Shown here: one piece after another, positions 26,073 to 34,475 of the stretch
Numbering within the stretch: the stretch's first letter is position 1
Layout: every line of letters begins with the position of its first letter
Assembly: GCF_022095615.2 (NCBI RefSeq)
Contig: NZ_CP155559.1
Coordinates: 1,919,501-1,983,500, forward strand
Direction of reading: 5' to 3'
Length of the DNA stretch: 64,000 nt
Source: Bacillus thuringiensis
GTDB lineage: Bacteria > Bacillota > Bacilli > Bacillales > Bacillaceae_G
The notes under the pieces: generated by a model
What the model was told of the DNA's origin: nothing
Database searches by the model: none
What the model saw: only the letters and a program-made list of their open reading frames with translations
Made by a program: the position numbers and the translations under genes

Positions 26073-27257
26073 ATGAAACACTTTTTCGTTGTAATCCTTT
26101 GTTTAATAGGTGTATTCATTTGGATGAACATCGATGTGGAAATGGGGAAAAAAATGGCTAGTGAAGATGAATTAGGACAAGTTCGATTAGGTGAATTTCA
26201 ACTTTATACGAACGGTGAAGAGTTATATACGAAATTATTTGAGGATATACGTAATGCAGAAAAGTACATATATGTCCATTTTTATATTGTAGGTAAAGAT
26301 GAAATAAGTAAAGAGTTTTTGCAGTTGCTTGAGAAAAAGGCATCGAGTGGAGTAGAAGTGAAATTGTCAGTTGATCGAATAGGTGGATATAAGCTGAAGA
26401 AAAAGATAATTCGTCAACTAAAAAGTAATGGTGTCCAGTTTACGTTTAGTAAAAAGCCTAAACTACAACGTATATTCTATTCGCTGCATCAACGGAACCA
26501 TAGACGCATTGTTACGATAGATGGAAAAGTATCATACATCGGCGGATTTAACATTGGAAAGGAGTATCTTGGACAAGATCCGAAATTTGGTCCGTGGCGT
26601 GATTATCATGTACGAGTCAATGGGAATGGCGCCACGGATATGGAAAGAAAATTCGCTGCTGACTGGAAAGAAGATACGGGAGAAAAAATGCCTGTACATG
26701 AGAGTTTACCTGCAATAGGGAATGTGAAATATCAATATTTATTTTCAGATGGAAAAGGTTTATGGAGAAAATATGGAGCGCTTTTAAAGCAGGCTAAAAA
26801 GTCTTTAGTTATTGCTACGCCATATTTTGTACCAAGTAAAGAAATGATGAAAGAGTTAAAAGATGCATTAAACCGCGGTGTCAATGTGAAAATTCTCGTA
26901 CCATTTAAAAGTGATGCAGTATTGTTAAAACAAGCTGCCTATCCGTATTTGAGAGAGATGAACCATGCTGGAGCGGAGATTTATCAATATCGAAATGGTT
27001 TTTTTCACGGGAAAGTAACAATCATTGATGGAGAAATCGTTGATATAGGTACAGCGAATTTTGATAATAGAAGTTTTTATTTAAATTGTGAATCTAACTG
27101 TGTCATATATGATAAAACAGTTGTTGCTGACGTATGGAACAGATTAAAAGAAGACTTCCATAAATCAAAAAGATTTTCGGAAGAAGATTTTGAGAAAATT
27201 AGTAAATGGGATTGGTTATTAGCAAGAATAGCAAATGTTATAGCATCATATTTATAG
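26073..27257 (+). CDS. Cardiolipin synthase-like phospholipase D protein
   Basis: A 394-residue protein with an N-terminal membrane helix and two phospholipase D domains. The second HKD motif is intact (His312, Lys314, Asp319 in FHGKVTIIDG). In the first, NHRRIVTIDG has Arg145 in place of the Lys of HxK (His143, Asp150). It is most like the YwjE/YwiE-type minor cardiolipin synthases of Bacillus, which join phosphatidylglycerols. The Arg substitution could alter activity. Confidence 0.85.
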   Translation: MKHFFVVILCLIGVFIWMNIDVEMGKKMASEDELGQVRLGEFQLYTNGEELYTKLFEDIRNAEKYIYVHFYIVGKDEISKEFLQLLEKKASSGVEVKLSVDRIGGYKLKKKIIRQLKSNGVQFTFSKKPKLQRIFYSLHQRNHRRIVTIDGKVSYIGGFNIGKEYLGQDPKFGPWRDYHVRVNGNGATDMERKFAADWKEDTGEKMPVHESLPAIGNVKYQYLFSDGKGLWRKYGALLKQAKKSLVIATPYFVPSKEMMKELKDALNRGVNVKILVPFKSDAVLLKQAAYPYLREMNHAGAEIYQYRNGFFHGKVTIIDGEIVDIGTANFDNRSFYLNCESNCVIYDKTVVADVWNRLKEDFHKSKRFSEEDFEKISKWDWLLARIANVIASYL

Positions 27258-27288
27258 CATATAGACAAAAGAGAAGGGAGGCACTTTC

Positions 27289-27747
27289 ATGGATTGTATG
27301 AAAGAATTAATGAGATGTAGTTATATGCTTATTTATAAGGTTGGGGAGTATACAGGAGAGGTAAGAGACGAAGAATTAAAGAAGCTATTACAGTTTCATT
27401 TGCCATATATGTTGCAAGCATATAATGAACAAGTGAATTTTCAAGAAGGAGAGAATGTACAGCAAATAACTTGTGAACCAATTCCATTTCATTTTCATGA
27501 AATGGAAAAGGAAACTGATAGTAAATATACAGGGGATATTTATATTGCAACTTGTTATATTTCGCATTTAAAACGGTTAGCACTAAAGTTTGCTCAAATG
27601 GCAGTTGAAGTTGCAAATCCAGAATTCCGCTCTTTTTTAGAAAACTGCTTTTTGAAAATGAACCGTTACGCCTATAGTGTATGGCAATATGTTGTGAAGA
27701 AAGAGTATAAGATCAAACATGTATATGAAAATGAGAAGTTTGCATAA
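27289..27747 (+). CDS. Helical protein, possible CotF-like spore coat protein
   Basis: A 152-residue, all-helical, Cys-containing protein. The C-terminal half (ISHLKRLALKFAQMAVEVANPEFRSFLENC) resembles the CotF domain, a ferritin-like bundle seen in coat proteins. It lies 32 bases after the cardiolipin synthase-like gene and may be co-transcribed. The call is tentative. Confidence 0.5.
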   Translation: MDCMKELMRCSYMLIYKVGEYTGEVRDEELKKLLQFHLPYMLQAYNEQVNFQEGENVQQITCEPIPFHFHEMEKETDSKYTGDIYIATCYISHLKRLALKFAQMAVEVANPEFRSFLENCFLKMNRYAYSVWQYVVKKEYKIKHVYENEKFA

Positions 27748-27931
27748 GAAACTAAGGCGGAAAGATAGGGCCTTAGTTTTTTACTTTTCATGGAGAAAAA
27801 GACTAGGTAGCTATGTTTATTATCAGAAAATTTACAAATATTTACCGTTTATTTACTATTTTTCAATCTTTCCTTTAAAAATAGAGAGTAATATGGGGTT
27901 GTACATATTCTATCTAAAGGAGGAAACGCAA

Positions 27932-28111
27932 ATGAACAAATGGGTTAAATCATTAACTGCTATGGCACTTGCAAGTTCTTTATTAATGGTAGGTTGTAGT
28001 AAAGGTGAGGACAAAAAGAAAGAAGACGATACAACAACACAACAAGAGGACAAAAAGGATAAAGAAACAAGTGGAACTGAGAAGTCTACGGATTCTAAAG
28101 AAAAGAAATAA
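27932..28111 (+). CDS. Small charged lipoprotein (59 aa)
   Basis: The protein has a signal peptide with a lipobox ending LLMVGC, then a Lys/Asp/Glu/Thr-rich unstructured tail. ATG 27932 follows AAAGGAGG; the frame back to 27719 is not needed. Function unknown; such tethers are common on the Bacillus surface. Confidence 0.8.
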   Translation: MNKWVKSLTAMALASSLLMVGCSKGEDKKKEDDTTTQQEDKKDKETSGTEKSTDSKEKK

Positions 28112-28122
28112 AATAATAATAG

Positions 28123-28153
28123 AGCTTCCTCTTATAAATGAGGAAGCTTTTTT
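28123..28153 (+). terminator. Intrinsic terminator
   Basis: AGCTTCCTC/GAGGAAGCT with an 8-base loop and T-run follow the small lipoprotein gene. Confidence 0.85.
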
Positions 28154-28212
28154 GTTGTAAATTGATTAAGATTATTGAAAAATAGAGAAAGAAGGAAAGA
28201 GGGGGAAAACAA

Positions 28213-28836
28213 ATGAAAGTATGTATATTGGGAGCAACTGGGCGAGTAGGTTCAAACATAATAAAATTAGCATTAAAGGATTCAGCTGAAGTGACAGCAT
28301 TAGCGCGTGATGTAAATAGAATAGAAATAAATCATGAAAGGTTACGAGTGATAGAAGGTAATGTATTGAATGAAAATGATATAAAGAAAGTGATAGAAGG
28401 AAGCGATATAGTAATTAGTGCACTTGGAACGGATCAAAATGGAACATTAGCGAAGAGTATGCCACATATTATAAAGCAAATGGAAGAAGTAGGGGTTCAT
28501 AAGATCATTACAATAGGAACAGCTGGTATTTTACAAGCAAGAACAGATCTAAATTTATATCGTTTTCAATCAACGGAATCAAAAAGGAAAACGACAACAG
28601 CAGCAGAAGATCATTTAGCTGCATATAAGGTACTAAATAATAGTAATAATTTATGTTGGACAGTTGTTTGTCCGACACATTTAATAGATGGTGAGGCGAC
28701 AGAGGTATATCGAACTGAAAAAGATATATTGCCAGAAGGTGGATCGAAAATTACAGTGGGTGATACAGCACACTTTGCATGGGATCTATGTAAGAAAAAC
28801 ATATATGAAAATAGTCGAGTAGGTATTGCATATTAA
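28213..28836 (+). CDS. NAD(P)H-binding atypical SDR (YwnB-like)
   Basis: A 207-residue protein of the NAD(P)-binding PF13460 type. It starts VCILGATGRVGSNI with the dinucleotide loop, has ALARDVNRI as the phosphate-binding Arg region, then VISALGTDQNGT and TIGTAGIL. Related proteins include flavin-reductase-like and redox-sensor types; the substrate is unknown. Monocistronic. Confidence 0.8.
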   Translation: MKVCILGATGRVGSNIIKLALKDSAEVTALARDVNRIEINHERLRVIEGNVLNENDIKKVIEGSDIVISALGTDQNGTLAKSMPHIIKQMEEVGVHKIITIGTAGILQARTDLNLYRFQSTESKRKTTTAAEDHLAAYKVLNNSNNLCWTVVCPTHLIDGEATEVYRTEKDILPEGGSKITVGDTAHFAWDLCKKNIYENSRVGIAY

Positions 28837-28864
28837 AAAACCATCCCGAAGTCGGGATGGTTAA
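28835..28864. terminator. Convergent terminator
   Basis: The stem AACCATCCCGA/TCGGGATGGTT with a 2-base loop lies between the SDR gene and the minus-strand DUF456 gene. The A-run on the left serves the minus strand. Confidence 0.8.
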
Positions 28865-29343
28865 AAGATGATATAACACAAGAAGATGATAATCATAATG
28901 ATTTGGAGAATTGCTTTCGCTACTGTACTGCTTAAAAAACCAACTACAGTAGCGACTCCTACTAAAAAGGCGTCTTTTGGCGCTTTTTTATGCATGAGTT
29001 CTGTAATAAATACCGATAAGAACGGTATGATAATTAAACCGAATGGTGGGAAGAAGAAAGATCCGACAATGATAGAAAGCATACCGACACGTTCTCCCGA
29101 TTTAGAACTCCCGTATTTCTTTAAGAAATATCCATTTGCAATAAAATCAGCAACGAAAATGAATAGTGTGAAAATGACTTGAATAATCCAAAAGGAAGTT
29201 GTTAGTTCTCCGCCATTTATACCAAAATGGTAAATGAAATATCCGGCCCAGACAGCAAGGATGCCTGGAATGATAGGATAAATAAAGGCGAGAAATGAAA
29301 CAATGAAACAGGCAATGATACATATTGTTAATAATACTGTCAC
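28861..29343 (-). CDS. DUF456 membrane protein (YqgC-like)
   Basis: A 160-residue protein with about four hydrophobic helices and Gly/Pro-rich turns (FIYPIIPGILAVWAGYF, GMLSIIVGSFFFPPFGLIIIPF), as in the DUF456 family. Function unknown. It ends 3' of the CNNM-type gene with a 1-base gap, so the two form an operon. Confidence 0.8.
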   Translation of the reverse strand: MTVLLTICIIACFIVSFLAFIYPIIPGILAVWAGYFIYHFGINGGELTTSFWIIQVIFTLFIFVADFIANGYFLKKYGSSKSGERVGMLSIIVGSFFFPPFGLIIIPFLSVFITELMHKKAPKDAFLVGVATVVGFLSSTVAKAILQIIMIIIFLCYIIF

Positions 29344-29344
29344 T

Positions 29345-30652
29345 TTATAACTCCTTCTTCGTGTCTAATTTATGTACCGCAATTTTTTTCACTTGATGTC
29401 CATCAAGTTCTAGTGCTTTAAATTGAAAACCGGCAAATTCAATGGAATAACCAGCTTCAATATTTAAGTCAACTGCTTGAGAGAGGAGCCAGCCTCCAAT
29501 TGTATCTAAATCGCTATCATCAATATGTAGGCCAAATATATCATTTACTTCAGAAATGAGCACCTTCCCATCTAAAACAGTAAGCTTCGGCGTACGTTTT
29601 TCAATCATAGGTGATTCATCTGCATCAAATTCATCTTGAATTTCTCCAATGATTTCTTCAAGAATATCTTCCATTGTTAAAAGCCCAGCAGTACCACCAT
29701 ATTCATCCATAACGATTGCCATCTGAACACGATTCTTTTGTAGATGTACTAATGTTTTGCGAATTGGAACAGTTTCAAATACCGTTAGTACGGGATGTAT
29801 GTAAGATTCAAGTGGTTTATGAATGCCTTTCGTTTGATCATGAAATATTTCTTTCGTATTAATCATACCGATAATATCATCTTTATCTTTTTCGATGATC
29901 GGATAGCGTGTATACTTTTCAGTTGCGACGATGTCCATATTTTCTTCTAACGTATTTTCAGTAGACAAGCAAATCATTTCTGTACGAGGGACCATAATTT
30001 CTTTCGCGACCCGGTCGTCAAATTCAAAAATATTATTTACATATTTATATTCGGTTTGGTTTATTTCGCCGCTTTTGAAGCTTTCACCTAAAATAAGTCG
30101 TAGTTCCTCTTCAGAATGGGCAAGTTCATTTTCTTTCGCAGGCTCTAAACCGAGTAGTTTTGTGAAAAAGATTGCCGTACTATTAAGTAGCCAAATGAAT
30201 GGATACATAATTTTATCAAATAAAATAAGTGGTCGTGCAAACTTAAGTGTGATTGCTTCTGCTTTTTGAATGGCGAAAGACTTTGGAACTAATTCACCTA
30301 ATACAACATGGAAAAATGTAATAAAACTAAAAGCAATAATAAAGGATAAAGTATTCGCCATTGTTCCAGTAATATTAATCTTTTCAAAGAGCGGTCGTAA
30401 TAAATGTTCCACAGTTGGTTCACCAAGCCAACCGAGGCCTAAAGAAGTAATCGTAATCCCGAGCTGACAAGCTGATAAATAAACATCTAAATTAGATAGG
30501 ACACTTCTTGCAGCTAAAGCTTGTTTATTGCCTTCGTTTGCAAGTTGGTCAATTCGACTTTTTCGTACTTTTACAACAGCGAATTCTGATGCAACGAAAA
30601 AGCCGGAAATAAGGATGAGTACAAAGATGAGAAAAATATTTAATATGTCCAA
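29345..30652 (-). CDS. CNNM/CorC-family transporter with CBS domains (MpfA/YhdP-like)
   Basis: A 435-residue 'hemolysin' family protein. It has an N-terminal CNNM membrane domain (FFVASEFAVVKVRKSRIDQL), a CBS pair (EIMVPRTEMICL, then MDEYGGTAGLLTMEDILEEIIGEIQDE) and a C-terminal CorC_HlyC domain. B. subtilis MpfA (YhdP) exports Mg2+, so Mg2+ efflux is plausible. The start appears to be a TTG at 30652 with a weak site; a strong AGGAGG lies 40 bases further up, and an in-frame TAG separates them. Confidence 0.88.
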   Translation of the reverse strand: MDILNIFLIFVLILISGFFVASEFAVVKVRKSRIDQLANEGNKQALAARSVLSNLDVYLSACQLGITITSLGLGWLGEPTVEHLLRPLFEKINITGTMANTLSFIIAFSFITFFHVVLGELVPKSFAIQKAEAITLKFARPLILFDKIMYPFIWLLNSTAIFFTKLLGLEPAKENELAHSEEELRLILGESFKSGEINQTEYKYVNNIFEFDDRVAKEIMVPRTEMICLSTENTLEENMDIVATEKYTRYPIIEKDKDDIIGMINTKEIFHDQTKGIHKPLESYIHPVLTVFETVPIRKTLVHLQKNRVQMAIVMDEYGGTAGLLTMEDILEEIIGEIQDEFDADESPMIEKRTPKLTVLDGKVLISEVNDIFGLHIDDSDLDTIGGWLLSQAVDLNIEAGYSIEFAGFQFKALELDGHQVKKIAVHKLDTKKEL

Positions 30653-30661
30653 GTGTGTTCT

Positions 30662-30691
30662 CTATTCCGTAGTTTGGAATAAAGATGTCAC
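30662..30691 (-). CDS. Possible nine-codon leader ORF before the CNNM gene
   Basis: GTG 30691 reads MTSLFQTTE and stops at TAG, 9 bases before the CNNM TTG start and in the same frame. AGGAGG (30696-30691) overlaps the GTG, too close for normal initiation, so expression is doubtful. Confidence 0.2.
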   Translation of the reverse strand: MTSLFQTTE

Positions 30692-30820
30692 CTCCTGCAA
30701 TTATGTTATACTTTTATAATAAATCTAAACGAAAAGAATAGTCAAAGAAAAAGGGTAAATATTGGTATGTTTCTGCAATAGTTTTTGAATTTGCTGTTAT
30801 TTTGTCCGCTATACAAAAGG

Positions 30821-30855
30821 AATAACCCCCTACTTTCAGATTCTAGAGGGTTATT
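30821..30855 (-). terminator. Terminator of the permease-like gene
   Basis: AATAACCC/GGGTTATT with a long loop lies just past the minus-strand stop at 30861. The T-tract is weak. Confidence 0.5.
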
Positions 30856-30860
30856 TCAAA

Positions 30861-31730
30861 TTAAGGTTTTGGAATACTTCTCGTTAAAGTGTATGATTGT
30901 TGTTTAACGTGATTTGTCGTCCATAGTGTTTGAAGGAATGAGAGTATGCAATACGGGATATACAAAAGTAATAAGCTAATTGTAACAATAACAGGTGCAT
31001 TTCCGCCGAATTGAACGATAAATTGCAATAGTCCGCTTGCGTGAAAAACGCATTCCATAAAAACGAATGAAAGAATAATGGAGCCTAGAATAGATTTATG
31101 ATTCGAGGTAAGCGCCAAAAATAATGTATCTACAAGGAAAGAAGATTGTTTTATTTCATATTCATTTGTTTTACTTAAGAAAGGAATCCATTTTTTTATT
31201 GCTTGCATAACGATAACCATGGAAGTACTACAAACGATGATAAAAGATGAGTAGTAAGGAAGTTTTATCAATTTTGCGATGTATAGAAGTAGTAATAAGA
31301 CTGAGCATTGTAATAATACAGTACAAAAAGAGTACGGAATCCATTTTAATAAAGAAGTAAACTTCTTAACCGAATTAGGTGCTTTAAAAAATAAATGGCC
31401 AATCCCTAAACTGATGAAGAATCCGATTGCAAGAGTAAAGGTAAAACGAACAATCGATAAAAAATATATTTCCCATATGTAAGGGAATAACGGCGTTGAA
31501 TGATTAGAAGTATGTACCATCTGATTTGCTGAGAAAAAGATAGATTCGTGCATCCAATCAATCTTTGGAATTGTCATAGAAGAAAGCTGTGCGAAGTTAT
31601 GAAAAATGCTTATAAAGCCAGTTAAGTATGAATATTTATGTGTAATGAATAATGCAGGAATAGGACTAATGATAAATATAATGAGAACACCAACTATAAA
31701 TTTACAAATATGTGAGCGCAATAAAGACAT
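30861..31730 (-). CDS. Orphan membrane protein resembling a peptide ABC permease
   Basis: A 289-residue protein with about six hydrophobic helices. The C-terminal part (LGSIILSFVFMECVFHASGLLQFIVQFGG, then VIVTISLLLLYIPYCIL) echoes the OppB-type permease end, where a VE-x-x-F-x-x-x-GLG pattern is usual; the second half of that EAA-like loop is degenerate. No ATPase or binding protein lies beside it. It is either a diverged permease or an unrelated membrane protein. Confidence 0.5.
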   Translation of the reverse strand: MSLLRSHICKFIVGVLIIFIISPIPALFITHKYSYLTGFISIFHNFAQLSSMTIPKIDWMHESIFFSANQMVHTSNHSTPLFPYIWEIYFLSIVRFTFTLAIGFFISLGIGHLFFKAPNSVKKFTSLLKWIPYSFCTVLLQCSVLLLLLYIAKLIKLPYYSSFIIVCSTSMVIVMQAIKKWIPFLSKTNEYEIKQSSFLVDTLFLALTSNHKSILGSIILSFVFMECVFHASGLLQFIVQFGGNAPVIVTISLLLLYIPYCILSFLQTLWTTNHVKQQSYTLTRSIPKP

Positions 31731-31894
31731 GTAATCACCTACTCTTAGAATATTCAGAAAATTCTTATTCTTATTTTAGCTTTTTTCGGCGTAAGTTACA
31801 ATATATTTTCTTAAAGAAGTTTAGAGAGAATGTTTGATATAGTAGGGGGACATAGGTGAATGAAACGTGAATAAATTATGACAAGAAAATGAAC

Positions 31895-31909
31895 AATTTT
31901 CAGAAAAAT
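31895..31909. promoter_or_regulatory. CodY-box-like site
   Basis: AATTTTCAGAAAAAT matches the CodY consensus AATTTTCWGAAAATT at 14 of 15 positions, about 80 bases before the CBS-ACT gene. A weaker 12-of-15 copy is at 31926-31940, just before the -10 TATAAT at 31939-31944. Confidence 0.6.
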
Positions 31910-31987
31910 AAAATAAATTATTTATTTTTTTCTGAAAATATAATATAGTTATGGCACAGAAAGTATTTTAACATAAGGAGGCTGTTT

Positions 31988-32635
31988 ATGAGGATTAAAG
32001 GGAATTATGTGCCGAAAAGGGAAGTTTTATTTTGCTCAAGTTCAATTACAATAGGGGAAGCGCTGGAGCATTTAAATAAAACTGGCTATCGTTGTGTACC
32101 AGTTTTAGATGAAAAAAAAGAGAAACATTTAGGGAATATATATAAAGTAGATATTTTAGAATATAAAGGTTCGCTGGAAGAGAGTGTATTACAATTATTA
32201 AACGATAAAGAAGGATATGTCAGAGAAGATTCTTCGTTCTTTAAAGTATTTTTTACAATTAAAAAATTACCTTATTTATCAGTGGTTGATGAAAAAGGAG
32301 TCTTCCTTGGAATTTTAACGCATAAAAAAGTTTTTGAGTTATTAGAAGATGCTTGGGGGGTTCATTCTAGTAAATATTCTGTCATGATTGGAACACAAGA
32401 TTATAATGGGGCCATTCAAAAATTATCGACAGTATTAAAAAAATATACAGGTATCCAAAGTTTAATGACTTTTGATAATGATGCCTTATTAGTTCGTAGA
32501 ATTATGTTTACATTAGGAGAAGAGTTTAATGACGGTGAATTAGAGACTTTATTGAAAGATTTAGAAGATCACGGATTTAGAGTTGTGTATGTGGAAGAGA
32601 TGAAAAATCCACGTGAAGTTGAAACGATAGAATAA
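31988..32635 (+). CDS. CBS-pair protein with C-terminal ACT-like domain (CbpA-like)
   Basis: A 215-residue soluble protein. Residues 5-125 form two CBS motifs (ITIGEALEHLNKTGYRCVPVLDE and LPYLSVVDEKGVFLGILTHKKVFELL); the remainder (RRIMFTLGEEFNDGELETLLKDLEDHGFRVVYVEE) looks like an ACT domain. The layout is that of Listeria CbpA, a c-di-AMP binder; Bacillus DarB has only the CBS part. Nucleotide sensing is therefore likely. The CodY-like boxes suggest nutrient control. Confidence 0.78.
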   Translation: MRIKGNYVPKREVLFCSSSITIGEALEHLNKTGYRCVPVLDEKKEKHLGNIYKVDILEYKGSLEESVLQLLNDKEGYVREDSSFFKVFFTIKKLPYLSVVDEKGVFLGILTHKKVFELLEDAWGVHSSKYSVMIGTQDYNGAIQKLSTVLKKYTGIQSLMTFDNDALLVRRIMFTLGEEFNDGELETLLKDLEDHGFRVVYVEEMKNPREVETIE

Positions 32636-32640
32636 CATAC

Positions 32641-32671
32641 AAAAGCCATCTAATTATGTTGGATGGCTTTT
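32641..32671 (+). terminator. Intrinsic terminator
   Basis: AAAAGCCATC/GATGGCTTTT with an 11-base loop follows the CBS-ACT gene. Confidence 0.75.
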
Positions 32672-32759
32672 GCTATGTTACGCGTATAAAATTATTTGAA
32701 AATAACGATAGGATAAAAGAAGAGATTGTAACAATATTTGTGTAAAAGAATAAAAAATG

Positions 32760-33056
32760 TAGATAATTTTGATTTTCAAAAAAATCAATTTGAAAATATG
32801 TTTTTATTTTTCAACCAAATATGTTACTATATGTGTGATAAAAACAAAGAGGTCTGACAACTATACTCCACGCAATACCACTCTAATGAGTTGAAAATTC
32901 AAAAAAATCAAAAATTAATAGTTAGAGTAAGAATAAGGGGAATGGAGAAATTATGGAGAAAGACACTGCTTTGTAAGGGGCATATTTTATCATCTTGAGC
33001 AGAGAGGAGGATGCATAGCATATTGTGAAAATAGAGATAAACAATGAAAAAGTGCT
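32760..33056 (+). promoter_or_regulatory. Long leader region of brnQ
   Basis: About 300 AT-rich bases without a gene. It holds a CodY-like site at 32771-32785 (12 of 15), a FadR/GntR-like GTCTGAC within AGGTCTGACAA near 32852, tiny ORFs (for example MEKLWRKTLLC at about 32954), a strong AGAGGAGG at 33003-33010, and a hairpin directly after it. I see no T-box motif. CodY repression of branched-chain uptake would fit known biology. Confidence 0.45.
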
Positions 33057-33060
33057 ATGC
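33013..33060 (+). promoter_or_regulatory. Hairpin between Shine-Dalgarno and brnQ start
   Basis: GCATAGCA (33013-33020) pairs with TGCTATGC (33053-33060); ATTGT/ACAAT inside can add a second stem. Folding would bring AGGAGG (33005-33010) within a few bases of the ATG at 33063, or hide the ATG at 33057. Inference from sequence only. Confidence 0.4.
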
Positions 33061-34409
33061 AAATGAAAAGTATGAAGGGACGTTTAAAGCCAGGTGATAC
33101 GGTAGCAATTGGTTTAATGTTATTTGCACTATTTTTAGGAGCAGGAAATTTAATTTTCCCACCTGTTTTAGGGCAACAAGCTGGAGAGAATGTTTGGGTT
33201 GCTACAATTGGATTCCTTGTAACGGGAGTCGGATTACCCCTATTAGCTGTAACAGCTGTCGCGTTTGTAGAGGGGGACTTGAAAGCGCTATCTTCTAGAG
33301 TTCACCCTATATTTGCGTTTATTTTCCCATTGATTAGTTATTTAGCGATTGGACCATTTTTCGCGATTCCGCGTACGGGAGCCGTTTCATTTGAAATGGG
33401 TATGAAGCCATTTCTATCAGAGGCATTGGTTTCAGAATGGTACATGCTATTTCTATTCACAATAGTTTTCTTCGGAATAACGTGGTATCTATCATTAAAT
33501 CCATCTAAATTAGTGGATTGGTTCGGAAAATTTCTTACACCATTGTTAGTATTGATTGTTGCTGTTATTGTCGGAAAGGCAATTATTGATCCAATTGGAG
33601 AACCAGCTGCGCCCCTAGCGGCATATCAAGAAAATGCTTTCTTTGGTGGATTTATACAAGGATATTTAACGATGGATGCAATTAGTGCTCTCGTATTTGG
33701 AATTGTCGTTGTACAAGTTATCCGCTCTAAAGGGATAAATGAGAGTAGTCAAATTGCAAAAACAACAGTAGTATCAGGTATTATTGCTGTATTTGGTTTA
33801 ACGTTAATCTATTTATCACTTGCTTATCTTGGTTCAACAAGTACATCGCTTGGGGTATCAGAGAATGGTGGACTTATTTTAACGAATGTTGTAAATGAGT
33901 TATATGGAACAAGTGGTAAAATTTTATTAGGGCTTGTTATTATACTCGCTTGTTTAACAACTTCTGTTGGATTAACATCTGCTTGTGCGGGCTTTTTTAC
34001 AAACTTATTCCCAAAACTTTCGCATAAAACGATCGTAACAATGGTATGTGTGTTTAGTCTAATTGTATCTAACTTAGGTTTAACACAATTAATCGCAGTT
34101 ACTTTACCAGTGCTAATGATCATTTATCCAGTCGCAATCGTATTAATCGTACTTTCTTACTTCCATAAATGGATTGGGAAGCGTAATACCATTTATATTG
34201 GAGCGATTTTAGGCGCATTATTAATTAGTTTCTTTAACGGTTTAGAAAGTGCGGAAATTAAAATTGACGCGATTTCTAACGTATTACAAATGTTACCATT
34301 ATATAAAGAAGGAATAGGATGGTTAATCCCATCATGTATTGGCGGGATTCTCGGTTTCTTCTTCTATAAATCAAATGAATCAAGTGAACTACAAAAGAAA
34401 GGTGCTTAG
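33057..34409 (+). CDS. brnQ: Branched-chain amino acid transporter BrnQ
   Basis: A 450-residue (or 448 from ATG 33063), 12-helix LIVCS-family symporter for leucine, isoleucine and valine. The signature LFALFLGAGNLIFPPVLGQQAG is at residues 20-45, with IGPFFAIPRTGAVSFE near residue 100 and GYLTMDAISALVFGIVV near 200. No ribosome site is directly before either ATG; the nearest strong one is 44 bases upstream, across a hairpin. Na+- or H+-driven uptake is the family role. Confidence 0.95.
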   Translation: MQMKSMKGRLKPGDTVAIGLMLFALFLGAGNLIFPPVLGQQAGENVWVATIGFLVTGVGLPLLAVTAVAFVEGDLKALSSRVHPIFAFIFPLISYLAIGPFFAIPRTGAVSFEMGMKPFLSEALVSEWYMLFLFTIVFFGITWYLSLNPSKLVDWFGKFLTPLLVLIVAVIVGKAIIDPIGEPAAPLAAYQENAFFGGFIQGYLTMDAISALVFGIVVVQVIRSKGINESSQIAKTTVVSGIIAVFGLTLIYLSLAYLGSTSTSLGVSENGGLILTNVVNELYGTSGKILLGLVIILACLTTSVGLTSACAGFFTNLFPKLSHKTIVTMVCVFSLIVSNLGLTQLIAVTLPVLMIIYPVAIVLIVLSYFHKWIGKRNTIYIGAILGALLISFFNGLESAEIKIDAISNVLQMLPLYKEGIGWLIPSCIGGILGFFFYKSNESSELQKKGA

Positions 34410-34425
34410 GCACCTTTCTTTTTTT
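34395..34425 (+). terminator. Intrinsic terminator
   Basis: AAGAAAGGTGC/GCACCTTTCTT with a 4-base loop and T-run overlaps the brnQ stop. Confidence 0.9.
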
Positions 34426-34475
34426 AAAGGGGATTTTTGTATCTTGTCTAAGTAATAAATGGGAGGAATGATAAA

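Noticed and set aside
32826..33056. T-box or SAM riboswitch before brnQ
   Set aside because: No T-box AGGGTGG motif, specifier loop or SAM-aptamer core could be found; only short hairpins are visible.
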